From contig NZ_JBBOCJ010000001.1 of NCBI RefSeq assembly GCF_038002345.1, positions 6,386,001 to 6,450,000 on the forward strand: a stretch of DNA of 64,000 bases. The letters are read 5' to 3'. The position numbers and the translations under genes are program-made. The stretch comes from Paenibacillus sp. FSL M7-0420. GTDB lineage: Bacteria; Bacillota; Bacilli; Paenibacillales; Paenibacillaceae. Below are positions 9,241 through 18,926 of the stretch, piece by piece; the stretch's first letter is position 1; every line of letters begins with the position of its first letter. The notes below the pieces were generated by a model. The model had not been told where the DNA came from, searched no databases, and saw only the letters and a list, made by a program, of their open reading frames with translations.

Positions 9241-11148
9241 TTAAAAATATTTATTTGCTTCTTTGATAGCCCACTCTAATACTTGTAGAGAACATTTTTT
9301 ATACGCAGTCGAGATTCTTTGAAGTCGTTTAATGCTTAAATTTCGATATTTTGAATCACTATTTCTGATTTTATCCAACGCATAGGGAAGTATCCTAATT
9401 GCGTATTGATCAATTGATTCTACATTTGCTTCCAATAGTTTCGTTGTACGAGGTAAATCATTTTGAAATTCATAATAACGTGCTTTTAGCTTTCTTGGTA
9501 AGCCTTTAAAAAATGTGATATTAGAAATTTGTCCTGCAGGCGGATTTTTTTTAACCGTTTCTATGGCCACCTCCATGATGTGAAACAACTCATCATCGAG
9601 TTTTTTTGTATTAATTGGTTGGGGTATCGCTTTCCTCGAGGGTAAGTGCTCCTCTATCCATTCTCTGTCATTTTTCAATAACCACTCATATTGAGATGGG
9701 ATACATTTACGAAAATTATGTCGAGAGGCATTAGGACCTAGCATCTCCTTCACCTCTAAAAAATCATCCCGATAATTCCAATTGGCCGCGGCTGCTTGGC
9801 GATAGCCCATTTCTATGACATTGGCAGGCTCAATCCCTCCTGGATAATCTCTGACTCGCTTTAACCCTCTATGAGGCAAAAGATATTTTCTTATTGTGAC
9901 CCTATTAGATGCAACTTTCGTGGCGATTTCATCTATTGTCATTCCATTTTCATAATAGTTAATGGCCTGCTCTATAAATAGATGTCCCATAGTATCAATA
10001 TTATATGTTCTCTCATCTTCGATATGAGGTAGTCCTCTCCTTGTATAGATTATCCCGCAATATGGACAAGTGAATTGACCAGTAACCCATCTTTGCGCTT
10101 TCCGTAACAGTTTAAAGATGACTCTCCTATTATATTGGGGACAGATCTTATTGACACAAAGCCAAGGTCCGTTGCCGAAAGGAATAGGAATGGAGTACTC
10201 CTCATCTTTGCTAAACCATTCTCCTACCTCACCGCCAAAAAATCTCATAATCAATAAATATAAGATGAAATTATCCTTTAGATAATTTTTTTCAAAAAGT
10301 TTAACCATCTGTCTTGAACTTATCAGTTGATTAACATCAAGACCGATTAATTTTAAATACTCTATACCATAGAAATTCGAAAAATCTAATAAGAGTTTCT
10401 TTTTATAGAGACGCCCCCCTTGAAATCGAATATAGCCTTTGGCTCCAGCAGAACAAATGATTTTGATAAAAGTAGTGTCTAAATTAGCGTCTTTCTGTTT
10501 CATTAAATTGTCTATATCGTTAATCAGTTGTTTATTTTCATTAAGCACTTGAGGAGAGTACTTCTCATTCACATGAATTCCATGTCCGTTAGGGCAAGTG
10601 GGCTCAATTAGCATTTGACTACAATCTTCATTAGTTAAAGGGATCTCACAGACTGGACATACATCAATGAGTTGGGAGTTATGTTCTAAGCAATGATGTA
10701 AAAAAGAACATTGATGAATACGGTGCAAATATACAATCCCGTACTTGTCAAAATCATTGTTTATACAGTGGGGACAGTACTTTGGAGTAGAATGGATTAG
10801 TAACCGGGTAACTCTGAGTAATAAAGATCTGCTTTTTATATCATAATTACTTGAATACATGACCTCCCAAAATTTCGACTGATTTTCACTCGATGTAAAC
10901 GGCCGTAGAAATGGATAAAACGTGTGATGTTCTATAATTCTTTGTGCAAATGCAGGTGTAAGTTCAAATTCATTTTCTATTCGAGATAAGTTCAAGGGAA
11001 ACAAAACCGTTTTCTTCATACCAAATTCACCAAGCAACTTATACCTTGTTTTACTAAAGAATAGTGGCGAGCGAAGATGGCTATGGAAAACAATACTTCT
11101 AAAGTCTTCGTCAGGATAAGTTAAAGGAAAAGCCACTAAATCCCCCAT
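9241..11148 (-). CDS. tnsD: TnsD/TniQ-family target-selection protein, probable glmS reader
   Basis: The 635-residue protein starts MGDLVAFPLTYPDEDFRSIV and has the TniQ zinc region YCPHCINND, YLHRIHQCSFLHHCLEHN and DVCPVCEIPL, then a second cysteine cluster (FTCPYCGIIYTRRG) shared with the neighbouring TniQ. The long C-terminal half is the part that binds the att site in Tn7 TnsD. The element sits precisely at glmS, so one of the two TnsD/TniQ proteins must recognise the glmS 3' end; this larger one is the better candidate. RBS AGGAGGGGG precedes the ATG. It lies 20 bp after tnsC. Confidence 0.82.
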   Translation of the reverse strand: MGDLVAFPLTYPDEDFRSIVFHSHLRSPLFFSKTRYKLLGEFGMKKTVLFPLNLSRIENEFELTPAFAQRIIEHHTFYPFLRPFTSSENQSKFWEVMYSSNYDIKSRSLLLRVTRLLIHSTPKYCPHCINNDFDKYGIVYLHRIHQCSFLHHCLEHNSQLIDVCPVCEIPLTNEDCSQMLIEPTCPNGHGIHVNEKYSPQVLNENKQLINDIDNLMKQKDANLDTTFIKIICSAGAKGYIRFQGGRLYKKKLLLDFSNFYGIEYLKLIGLDVNQLISSRQMVKLFEKNYLKDNFILYLLIMRFFGGEVGEWFSKDEEYSIPIPFGNGPWLCVNKICPQYNRRVIFKLLRKAQRWVTGQFTCPYCGIIYTRRGLPHIEDERTYNIDTMGHLFIEQAINYYENGMTIDEIATKVASNRVTIRKYLLPHRGLKRVRDYPGGIEPANVIEMGYRQAAAANWNYRDDFLEVKEMLGPNASRHNFRKCIPSQYEWLLKNDREWIEEHLPSRKAIPQPINTKKLDDELFHIMEVAIETVKKNPPAGQISNITFFKGLPRKLKARYYEFQNDLPRTTKLLEANVESIDQYAIRILPYALDKIRNSDSKYRNLSIKRLQRISTAYKKCSLQVLEWAIKEANKYF

Positions 11149-11168
11149 AATCCCCCTCCTAGTGCGTC

Positions 11169-12884
11169 TTATAAAAACTCATCAAAGTCTCCAACCACTC
11201 CCGCATTACGAAGTGCCTCATCAACACTAAAGTTATCCAACTTCCCTTGAGCTACTATAAATCGTAAATCTTCTATCTCTAAGTTAAGCTTTAAAGACCT
11301 GTTCTTTACCTGTCTTCGTTTTGTCTCGACGACTTCTGGCTTATTCTGTTTGGAGCTGTCTGATTTACCTTCAAATACTAGTTTTGCTAATTCTAAATAT
11401 AGTAACTCCATGTCATTGCCAGTTTCTCTGTGATGTAGCTCGACCTTTTCAGCATAGGTTAGTGCAGTTTCTTCAGTACAACCCATTTTCATCGCAAATG
11501 TAACAAGTTGCTCGATTAAAACTCTTCTATTATGTTGCAGCAGGATGAGTCTATGTTCCTCCGAGAGGTGCCCATCAATAGTAATGCGATGCTGCGCATC
11601 CTTCAAGTATTCTTTAAAGGTGATCCAATCCGGCTTTAAATCATCATATTCTCTAGGGTCAATATCTACACCTCCCCTTATGAGTTCGAAGATTGGTTGA
11701 ACTAACCTAAATGTTTTATTGGCTACTTTTTCAATCAATTCAGCAGTAATAATTTCATCATTTTCATATAAAATTGCACGACATTGAACATGCATGAACA
11801 ATTTCACAGCAAAGTTAGGAATACCCAGTGTGTGATAATACATCATAGCCTTAAGTTCCGATGTTGAAGCTGTGTACGTTTTTGTATACTGAAGTTCCCA
11901 AAGCCCTTCAATAAACATATCCCATTCTAAATCATCCTTCATTCGATCAGTAATATTCTCGGCATAACCGTCTGGAATTCCACGTCGGGTGTTAGCAAGG
12001 GAGGTCTTAAATAAGTAAAGTGCTTTAAACGTACCAATCAGTACGATGGGTATGCCAATTGAATTGGTAAGTTCCGTAATGAAATCAATCATTTTCTCTT
12101 CACCACCGGAATGTCCTTTGTGTACTCGTTGAACTTCGTCAATGAATAAAGCACCTAGACTGATATCTCCGGCAACCTTTGCCATCCTTTTGGCTAGAAC
12201 TTCAGCGCGACCATCTTTTTCGGCCAGTTCTTCGTAATAATTACTTCCTAACAATTTATCCACTGCCCAATAAAAATTTCGGCATAATGCACCCACAGAT
12301 TTATTGCTAGGACACTCGATATGAAGCCATATAACCTGTTTAACTGGAAAAGGTTCTCCTTTGTATTCCTTATGAAGAATAACTTGTGGAAACAGACTCA
12401 GTATTCTTTCATAAGATTTCGTTTTCCCCATCCCACTAAGTCCAATATCCGCCATCATTTGAGCTGTTTGAATATTTCCGGCTAGATTCCTGCCATACTC
12501 ATCTGTTCCATGTGCTAAAATGTTATCTAATCCGACTGCCATCTCTCTTTGGTACATAGAACTTAACGGGTTTCTAGATTGGTATCCAATTTTTATCATA
12601 TTGTATATGTTTCTATATCTCTCAAAGTGAGTTATTAACGGCTTCCAGTATCCTGGTTTGATCTGCTGAATCAGTTCTATGCGATCTTCTAAATCCAGTT
12701 CATTAAGGTTTCCGGAAAAGCGAGGGACAGAATCCAGCATTTGATACAACTGATCTTGCGTGAACCTAGGCGGCAGTGCTTCTATAAACGGATTTCCTTG
12801 ATAGGCCTCAACGATTTGTTCAATATACTCTGCTTTAATTTGTCTGCCTTTTAGAAAAATATAGCGTTCTTTTTTGCTCTCCAT
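11169..12884 (-). CDS. tnsC: TnsC, AAA+ transposition regulator
   Basis: The 571-residue AAA+ ATPase has Walker A GLSGMGKTK (148-156) and Walker B LFIDE (246-250) followed by VQRVHKG. In Tn7-type systems TnsC forms rings on target DNA marked by TnsD and recruits the TnsAB transposase. The N-terminal 110 residues are rich in charged helices, and the C-terminal 150 resemble the TnsA/TnsD-interacting tail by position. The ATG overlaps the tnsB stop by one base (TAATG), with AGGAGGT upstream, so synthesis is coupled to TnsB. The length matches E. coli TnsC (555). Confidence 0.92.
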   Translation of the reverse strand: MESKKERYIFLKGRQIKAEYIEQIVEAYQGNPFIEALPPRFTQDQLYQMLDSVPRFSGNLNELDLEDRIELIQQIKPGYWKPLITHFERYRNIYNMIKIGYQSRNPLSSMYQREMAVGLDNILAHGTDEYGRNLAGNIQTAQMMADIGLSGMGKTKSYERILSLFPQVILHKEYKGEPFPVKQVIWLHIECPSNKSVGALCRNFYWAVDKLLGSNYYEELAEKDGRAEVLAKRMAKVAGDISLGALFIDEVQRVHKGHSGGEEKMIDFITELTNSIGIPIVLIGTFKALYLFKTSLANTRRGIPDGYAENITDRMKDDLEWDMFIEGLWELQYTKTYTASTSELKAMMYYHTLGIPNFAVKLFMHVQCRAILYENDEIITAELIEKVANKTFRLVQPIFELIRGGVDIDPREYDDLKPDWITFKEYLKDAQHRITIDGHLSEEHRLILLQHNRRVLIEQLVTFAMKMGCTEETALTYAEKVELHHRETGNDMELLYLELAKLVFEGKSDSSKQNKPEVVETKRRQVKNRSLKLNLEIEDLRFIVAQGKLDNFSVDEALRNAGVVGDFDEFL

Positions 12885-15025
12885 TAATTGGTTGACCTCC
12901 TTTCCTGATCTTTGCTTAGAAGAAATATCTGCATCTTATTCAACTTCTGAGTTACTTCAGTCTCAGGAATCTCATTCATATGTTTAGTAGTTGAAGATAA
13001 AACCTGTGACCGCTGAGATACGGTGGTAGCTGTCCAAGCATTTGTACTTGATCCCATCCTTTTCTCGAATTTTCTAACACTCCTTTTATCTTTAAATCTA
13101 GCCGATTTATGCCTACCCATTTGGGCTTGTTTCATGTTTGCTATTTGTATTTGTGTTGCTTTTTTTGCTACTGCATCCAACTCAGCTTCAATTTGATTTC
13201 TGTTCGCCTTACTCTTCTTTAACTGTTTATTCTTGAATTGCATAATTACCTTTACATCATCAAAATGAAGACCTTCATACTCCTTAACCTTTTCAGTAAG
13301 AAAGAGTTGCTCCTCTTTTCCATTTCTCAGCCTGATAAATACACTGCTACAATTTCGTGGGTCATAACTAACCACAACCTCACCTTTACCCTCTATCATC
13401 TCATCTTCGAACCATCCATCATCTTCGCCACGTTGACAGGTATAGTTTATTTTTTTTAGTACTACACCTCTCCGTGTAACTTTGCACGTTTCTTTTGGGA
13501 GAAGTGTATGCCTAATCAAACTACGTGGTTGCTCCAGTAAAAGATTAGACTTCATTCCCCAGTTCCACATTGATAATGGTGTTAACTCGACCTTATCTAC
13601 AAACATTTCTCGTGTGACTAAAAACTCCTCACTTAGCGCTTTTCGATTATATTCTAGGACGAATAAAATAACTAATTTTGTGAATTCGTCAAATGTGTAG
13701 GTTGCTTCCTTCTCTGGATTTTTATCTCCTCTATCTCTGTGTACCTTGTCAACTCCTCCTGGAATTATTTCCCTCATTCGCTTACAGAACTCTCTAAATT
13801 GTTGTTCAACATAAGGTTTTAAATCTCCACGATAAGATGGAGGATTGCCTACACGTATGTTGAGAAGAACAAGGTTGTTAGAATTTTTACTTTTCATTTC
13901 TGCTCTATCTCCCACAATGTATGAAGGTAAATGTTTTGCCGGCCAATCTTCTTCAGTGATGGTTATCCCGTACTTTGCACAAAATGAGACTTTATCCGTT
14001 GAGGCATTTTCAAGTGCAACCATCTCCTCTTCCCATGAAGGAGTTTTACAAACGTGCATCCCTGCAATTAACCTACTGCTTACATCTTTTACAAAATAGA
14101 CATGCGGTCTTCCAATAACAGTTTTATAATCTAACGAGACTAATATAGCATCAGCAGGAGTTGAGTCCGTTTCATAAAGTGCTCCAGGTCCTTGGATATC
14201 GCCATTTGCGGATTTAAGTAAAGATCTTGCAAGCATTTCAGCTTTGCGTTTACCTGATTTAGCAGCAACTTTTCCCTTTTTGTTATACTCCTTGTTATAC
14301 CAATATAGGAATTGCCGCTCCGTTGGTCCTCCAACAATTGGAATCAATTCGTTATATTTTCTATAGTAACCTTCCGCGTATTCATCCTCACACATATGTT
14401 TGTGCGTTGACCTAAGATCCATTCCTTGATTAGTATGGTATTTTTTGATCGCCTTTCTAAACTTCTCTTTGTCTTCCTTAGTGATAATAAAGCTTTTGCC
14501 ACTCTCAGGTTCAGGACCCGTATTTTTTTTCCTATTTGATTCACTGTTTTTGATCCCAACATCAAAGTAATCATTTAAAAGACCATTTGAATTCTTCCCA
14601 TAGAACCAATATTTCTTCAGTAATGTGTAGACCCAATTCACTTGTTTTTTAAATTGCTCTGCAGTCTCTTTGACCAGCCTTCCTCTTTTTCCGGGTATAT
14701 AGATATCAGGTTCTTTACATACAATACTCTCAATAATTGAGAATTTCCCATCTCTTCTCTGGGAGTATTTATTGAGATATTCTTCGTCAGGAGCAATGAT
14801 ACGCATGTCGGGGTCGATTAGTTCAATTTGGGCGCCACCAGATTCCAATTCGTATAATAAATCGTTATAGTCTCTAAAATAGGGAAAAGGGATCTTCTTT
14901 TTATCATCAATGTTAATAAGAACAACCTGAGATCGATCAGGAGCGATCCATAGTACGCGTTCAAAAGTTCTTTTTTTATTGAGACTTGCATCAAGAAAAC
15001 AGATAACAGAATTCTGGTAAATCAT
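12884..15025 (-). CDS. tnsB: TnsB, DDE transposase
   Basis: About 713 residues from the chosen start. The rve-type integrase core contains the catalytic Asp in ETDSTPAD (about 287), Asp in VGDRAEM (about 373) and Glu in YVEQQF (about 407). An N-terminal helical DNA-binding region should read the 18-bp end repeats. TnsB cleaves and joins the 3' ends while TnsA cuts the 5' ends. Two starts are possible: the ATG at 15041-15043 overlapping the tnsA stop (ATGA), or the ATG at 15023-15025 with GGGGGTGA five bases upstream. I prefer the second. The C-terminal 150 residues are basic and probably contact TnsC. Confidence 0.93.
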   Translation of the reverse strand: MIYQNSVICFLDASLNKKRTFERVLWIAPDRSQVVLINIDDKKKIPFPYFRDYNDLLYELESGGAQIELIDPDMRIIAPDEEYLNKYSQRRDGKFSIIESIVCKEPDIYIPGKRGRLVKETAEQFKKQVNWVYTLLKKYWFYGKNSNGLLNDYFDVGIKNSESNRKKNTGPEPESGKSFIITKEDKEKFRKAIKKYHTNQGMDLRSTHKHMCEDEYAEGYYRKYNELIPIVGGPTERQFLYWYNKEYNKKGKVAAKSGKRKAEMLARSLLKSANGDIQGPGALYETDSTPADAILVSLDYKTVIGRPHVYFVKDVSSRLIAGMHVCKTPSWEEEMVALENASTDKVSFCAKYGITITEEDWPAKHLPSYIVGDRAEMKSKNSNNLVLLNIRVGNPPSYRGDLKPYVEQQFREFCKRMREIIPGGVDKVHRDRGDKNPEKEATYTFDEFTKLVILFVLEYNRKALSEEFLVTREMFVDKVELTPLSMWNWGMKSNLLLEQPRSLIRHTLLPKETCKVTRRGVVLKKINYTCQRGEDDGWFEDEMIEGKGEVVVSYDPRNCSSVFIRLRNGKEEQLFLTEKVKEYEGLHFDDVKVIMQFKNKQLKKSKANRNQIEAELDAVAKKATQIQIANMKQAQMGRHKSARFKDKRSVRKFEKRMGSSTNAWTATTVSQRSQVLSSTTKHMNEIPETEVTQKLNKMQIFLLSKDQERRSTN

Positions 15026-15039
15026 TTGATTCACCCCCA

Positions 15040-15843
15040 TCATTTTACTGGTTTCTCTAAAGCCAAAGGAGCACTTTCACGTATTAAAGCATTCATATCT
15101 GTAACCCAACGTTTATTGGCAAGCATGTGTTTTACCATAAACATTGATGTTCCGGCTTCAAGACCAATAAACTGATCGCATTTTAAACAACTTTTGCTTA
15201 TGGTTAAGCTGGTACCATTCTTTTTCAGTTTTTCGAATATAGGTTCAGCTATGATGTTGACCATCTCAGAATCCATGCCTGGACGAACATCTGGCCGCCA
15301 TGCATCGTGTAACCAATCAATATTCTTTATAAAATTGATCGGCCTTCCTATATCGAACACTACTTTCCATTCAATACCAATCTCTTTATAGTACCGCCTT
15401 TCAATTTCGAATAATTCAAGTGTCCTTTTGGTCAATTTATTCGTTGGTTTGAACGTTCTAGCTGTATCAATTATCCCCTTCTTATTGTCCTTAATGGATA
15501 ACATAAAATCAGAGGTCTGAACAACATCATCCCCTTTTAGGTGAGCGTGCATAATATTTAGTTTCCTCGCTATCCGTTGAGTTTCTTCAATAGGAAGGGG
15601 AAATTGTTCTCTAATATCTGTAACCTGATCTGTCCATTCTTGTACAAGTAAGTATTGATACTCATATTTTGATAACGTATGATGAATACGGTTGGAATGC
15701 CATCCTTGCGTACGTGTTAACCACCCCTCAGATGCTACCTTATTATCATTTGCTTGAATGAACGGAATGTAATCCTGCCCTCTGCCCTGCCCTCTGCCAT
15801 CTTTAAGTCGATTTTGGTGCGTTATATTTACAGTGTTTATCAC
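15040..15843 (-). CDS. tnsA: TnsA, restriction-endonuclease-fold transposase subunit
   Basis: The 267-residue protein has the TnsA PD-(D/E)xK-type arrangement. Glu at about 61 (KYEYQYLL), Asp at about 112 (TSDFML) and Lys at about 132 (TFKPTNKL) align by spacing with E63, D114 and K132 of E. coli TnsA; the family Gln two residues before Lys is Thr here. Its presence implies cut-and-paste transposition. Two in-frame GTG starts lie 6 bp apart; I take the inner one, with GGGGG spaced 5 bases away. This is the first gene of the tnsABCD-tniQ operon, and a perfect palindrome lies 30 bp upstream. Confidence 0.9.
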   Translation of the reverse strand: MINTVNITHQNRLKDGRGQGRGQDYIPFIQANDNKVASEGWLTRTQGWHSNRIHHTLSKYEYQYLLVQEWTDQVTDIREQFPLPIEETQRIARKLNIMHAHLKGDDVVQTSDFMLSIKDNKKGIIDTARTFKPTNKLTKRTLELFEIERRYYKEIGIEWKVVFDIGRPINFIKNIDWLHDAWRPDVRPGMDSEMVNIIAEPIFEKLKKNGTSLTISKSCLKCDQFIGLEAGTSMFMVKHMLANKRWVTDMNALIRESAPLALEKPVK

Positions 15844-15873
15844 TTTCACCCCCTTTAATAGTAGAAAACAGAA

Positions 15874-15901
15874 AGACGCATAACAAATTTGTTATGCGTC
15901 T
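15874..15901. promoter_or_regulatory. Perfect 28-bp palindrome upstream of tnsA
   Basis: The half-site AGACGCATAACAAA is followed directly by its exact reverse complement, with no spacer. It lies 30 bp before the tnsA start. No T-tract follows on either strand, so a terminator is unlikely. A dimeric repressor site controlling the tns operon, or a leader hairpin limiting its translation, fits better. Confidence 0.6.
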
Positions 15902-16202
15902 CTAGAAGTATTATATATAAACATTAACCCTGGTATCTCATTCCAAAACAGATCTCCTTGTTATTCCGTAATCAAGTCTAACCTTAGTACACTTCACAAA
16001 TTCCATCGTTTAAATACTACCAAATTCCAATTAACAGCTTTTAATATTATTGATTATTAACGAGAATCTGATTTTTTATCCGTCGCATTCAGAAAATATT
16101 CAGGTGTGGAATACCGTATAATTTTGCAATGCTCAAAGAGCATGATCAAAATAGGTTGTCCGTACATCAATGTACAACGCTCTAACAAATAACACCATTG
16201 AG
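15902..16202. other. AT-rich intergenic region between tnsA and the arsenic island
   Basis: About 300 bp without a convincing gene. It must hold the tns promoter. A small palindrome, GTACAT-CA-ATGTAC, lies at 16162-16175. One stretch near 15988 (ACTTCACAA) resembles half of the transposon end repeat but is too short to call a relic end. Confidence 0.5.
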
Positions 16203-16385
16203 TCAATTCCAATCTTCCGTAAGATTCAGCTCTCTCTTACAGATATCGCACTGAACATAAATAACTGTACCAAGACTTGTTGGAGTGAATGTATAGGAAA
16301 GCTTAGCTCCTGTTACATCAACTGCTTTACAAGCATCCCATTCCCTAATCCTCTTTTCCATTCCCGCTGTAATTTCAAATATCAT
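16203..16385 (-). CDS. Small hypothetical protein with a CxxC pair
   Basis: A 60-residue protein that looks real: it has AGAGGGATG upstream of the ATG, balanced composition and an ordered C-terminus VQCDICKRELNLTEDW containing C-x-x-C. I recall similar small proteins (starting MIFEIT, ending in CKRELNLT) in Bacilli but know no function. It lies between the tns operon and the arsenic genes on the same strand as both. The CxxC could bind zinc, or arsenic or another thiophilic metal. Confidence 0.6.
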   Translation of the reverse strand: MIFEITAGMEKRIREWDACKAVDVTGAKLSYTFTPTSLGTVIYVQCDICKRELNLTEDWN

Positions 16386-16599
16386 TTCATCCCTCTTTAA
16401 ATTATATTTTAATAATATAACCTTAAATTTCTATTTATTATTTGGTACTATGTCTAGAGAAGTCAAGTTGTATTATATATCTTTGGTATTAATTAAGAAA
16501 CTTATCCGTTACATACTGGATTTATTATCTACATTAATTCTTAAAAAGGTATTGATTGCTCTCTATGAGGAAATAGTTCTTTTGTATAAACATTTTTAC

Positions 16600-17031
16600 T
16601 TATTTTGAAGGATAAAAGCCCTTCAGCATCTCACGCATATTCGGCTTAATGTTGATATCCGGACGTTTTTCCTTGGCCAAGGCTTCAGCCTCTTCTACAG
16701 TTGTAGCAAGACCTAATTCAAGCAATAAGCCCGTAGCAACCGTACCTGTGCGATTTCGTCCGCCAGCGCAATGGAAATAGACTGTCTTCCCGTTATTCAC
16801 GGCTGCTGTTACCGCTTGGATCGCTGCTAGTACAGAACCTTCTTGGCCGCTCTCATCCTCTACAATCGGATTATGATGACGGGTTACTTGTTCAGGGAAA
16901 CCGTCTGCTTTGGTGCCGGTATCTCTTAAATCAAACACATCTGAAATCTCTTGCTCCTGGAGGGCATCAAGCAGTGCATTCTCCCCGCCAATATATACTT
17001 TACCTTCAATCAGTTCATGATAATTTACCAT
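16600..17031 (-). CDS. Dual-specificity/tyrosine phosphatase-like protein of the ars operon
   Basis: The 143-residue protein carries the cysteine-phosphatase signature HCAGGRNRTG (H-C-x5-R) near residue 93. The N-terminal part resembles dual-specificity phosphatases, with DLRDTG near 36 as the likely general-acid region. RBS AGGAG precedes the ATG. It follows arsC by 48 bp on the same strand and is probably the last gene of an arsB-arsC-phosphatase operon. Family members sit in several ars operons; the substrate there is unknown, and it could be a protein or a phosphate-like oxyanion ester. Confidence 0.75.
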   Translation of the reverse strand: MVNYHELIEGKVYIGGENALLDALQEQEISDVFDLRDTGTKADGFPEQVTRHHNPIVEDESGQEGSVLAAIQAVTAAVNNGKTVYFHCAGGRNRTGTVATGLLLELGLATTVEEAEALAKEKRPDINIKPNMREMLKGFYPSK

Positions 17032-17079
17032 TATAGTTTCTCTCCTGTCTCATTATCAGCAGCTACTCCACCATCGTGA

Positions 17080-17499
17080 CTATTCACCCGTTTCAGCAAA
17101 TTGTTTGATACGCTCGCCCACTTGATCGCGAACCCGCTGGAAGACCGCCCACTTCTCCTCATCTGTTCCTTGAGCTTTCGCCGGATCATCGAATCCCCAA
17201 TGCTCACGTTTAACCTGAGGTGGCGTAATGGGGCATTTATCTGCTGCATCTCCACATAATGTAATGACGAGATCAGAGCTGTTCAGCAGCTGCGGATCAA
17301 TAATATCTGACGTTTGACCTGAGATATCTATACCTACTTCACTCATCGCCTGAACGGCCTTCGGATTCAAACCATGAGCCTCAATGCCGGCACTATACAC
17401 ATTCCATTCATTGCTCAAATATTTCTTGGCCCAGCCTTCGGCCATCTGGCTTCGGCAGGAGTTTCCAGTACATAAAAAGTAAATGGTTTTCTTATCCAT
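17080..17499 (-). CDS. arsC: Arsenate reductase ArsC, thioredoxin-coupled type
   Basis: The 139-residue protein starts [22 protein letters not shown], containing the C-x5-R/S loop CTGNSCRS of the low-molecular-weight-phosphatase class of arsenate reductases. The other two redox cysteines are in [13 protein letters not shown] (near residues 82-89), and the general-acid Asp is in FDDPAKA. It reduces As(V) to As(III) using thioredoxin. The start is the ATG with AAAGGAG 10 nt upstream; an in-frame TTG 9 bp earlier is rejected. It lies 21 bp after arsB. Confidence 0.95.
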   Translation of the reverse strand: MDKKTIYFLCTGNSCRSQMAEGWAKKYLSNEWNVYSAGIEAHGLNPKAVQAMSEVGIDISGQTSDIIDPQLLNSSDLVITLCGDAADKCPITPPQVKREHWGFDDPAKAQGTDEEKWAVFQRVRDQVGERIKQFAETGE

Positions 17500-17520
17500 G
17501 AGTCCCAATCTCCTTTGAGT

Positions 17521-18810
17521 TTAAAATAAGGTCAATGTTATATATAAACCAAGCAGTGTGATGAACAGCGTAGGGATCGTCAAAAGAATTCCTGTTTTGA
17601 AGTACGTGCCCCAGGATATCTTTACTCCTTTGGTGGAAAGCACATGCAGCCACAGTAAGGTAGCCAGCGAACCAATCGGTGTTATCTTCGGTCCTAAATC
17701 AGAACCAATAACATTCGCATAGATCAAAGCTTCCTTAATCAGTCCGGAAGTGTTCGTGGCATCAATGGCCAGCGCATCAATCATTACGGTAGGCATGTTA
17801 TTCATTATCGAAGAGATCACCGCGGCAATAAAACCCATCCCCATCGTAGCGGCGAACAGCCCTTGATCTGCAAAGGCCTGGATAACATCAGCTAATACAT
17901 TCGTAAGCCCCGCATTTCTTAGACCATATACGACAACATACATGCCGATGGAAAAGAACACAATGGCCCAAGGTGCCCCCTTCACCACTTCTATTGTGGG
18001 AACAGCAGGACTTTTCCTTGCCATGAGCAAGAAAAAGATCGCGATGATACCCGCCACTACGGATACCGGAATGTTCAGAAACTCACTGACAAAGTATCCT
18101 ACCAGCAGAACCGCAAGTACAAACCAGGATAACTTGAACATCTGCTTGTCTTTAATAGCCGATTCAGGTTTTTTCAGCTGGGAGCTATCGAAGGTTCTTG
18201 GAATACTTTTTCGGAAGAATAGATAGAGTACAAAGATGCTTGCCCCTAAAGAAAATAAGGTAGGCATTAACATCCGTCCGGCGTATTCCATAAAGGTTAG
18301 CCCGAAAAAGTCGGCCGATACGATATTCACCAGATTGCTTACAACCAGGGGCAAAGACGTTGTATCCGCTATAAACCCGCTAGCAATGATGAACGGAAAA
18401 ACCTTTTTCTCATCAAAATTTAGCGCACGGACCATAGCCAGCACAATTGGTGTTAGAATGAGCGCTGCTCCGTCATTAGCAAAAAATGCCGCTACTACAG
18501 CACCAAGAATGATGACATAGATAAACATTCGGGTTCCATTCCCGCTAGCAGCTTTGGCCATATGTAAAGCAGCCCATTCGAAGAATCCAATTTTATCGAG
18601 AATTAGGGAGATCAAAATGATTGCTACAAAGGCCAATGTTGCATTCCACACAATCAGCGTAACATCCAGAACATCCTTTAAGCCGACGACACCGACAAGT
18701 AAGGCGAGTAACGCTCCACCGCAGGCAGACCATCCAATGGACAACTTTTTAGGCTGCCAAATGACAAAAATCAATGTGACTATAAATATCAGACTTGCCA
18801 GAGCTACCAA
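17521..18810 (-). CDS. arsB: ArsB-family arsenite efflux permease
   Basis: A 429-residue integral membrane protein with about 11-12 hydrophobic segments and the ArsB/NhaD superfamily features [13 protein letters not shown] (near 110) and [17 protein letters not shown] (near 320). It exports As(OH)3 in exchange for protons, alone or with an ArsA ATPase; no arsA is present here. The start is a TTG with GGGGG seven bases upstream. It heads the arsB-arsC-phosphatase operon, with an ArsR gene directly upstream on the same strand and an operator-like repeat between. Confidence 0.93.
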   Translation of the reverse strand: MVALASLIFIVTLIFVIWQPKKLSIGWSACGGALLALLVGVVGLKDVLDVTLIVWNATLAFVAIILISLILDKIGFFEWAALHMAKAASGNGTRMFIYVIILGAVVAAFFANDGAALILTPIVLAMVRALNFDEKKVFPFIIASGFIADTTSLPLVVSNLVNIVSADFFGLTFMEYAGRMLMPTLFSLGASIFVLYLFFRKSIPRTFDSSQLKKPESAIKDKQMFKLSWFVLAVLLVGYFVSEFLNIPVSVVAGIIAIFFLLMARKSPAVPTIEVVKGAPWAIVFFSIGMYVVVYGLRNAGLTNVLADVIQAFADQGLFAATMGMGFIAAVISSIMNNMPTVMIDALAIDATNTSGLIKEALIYANVIGSDLGPKITPIGSLATLLWLHVLSTKGVKISWGTYFKTGILLTIPTLFITLLGLYITLTLF

Positions 18811-18890
18811 TGGTATTCCCCCATTGTATGTCTAACTCCACGCATCAGATCACTCCCTTCAAAGAGTTAAGTTTAATGTCATGAATCATT

Positions 18891-18910
18891 ATATAATTAT
18901 ATGCTTATAT
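18891..18910. promoter_or_regulatory. Probable ArsR operator upstream of arsB
   Basis: On the minus strand ATATAAG, six bases and ATTATAT form a 7-6-7 imperfect inverted repeat. The same geometry with exact arms is found in the arsR promoter at 19275-19294. It is adjacent to AATCATTATATAAT (18884-18897), a 14-mer that also occurs, inverted, before the second ArsR gene (29920-29933). Confidence 0.55.
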
Positions 18911-18926
18911 ATTCAACGAAAAAGTG

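Noticed and set aside
15985..16000. ACTTCACAA near tnsA as a relic transposon end
   Set aside because: Only nine bases match the 18-bp repeat and no TGT terminus or second copy is nearby.
17031..17255. 74-codon frame between the phosphatase and arsC genes
   Set aside because: It is a shifted-frame shadow within arsC.
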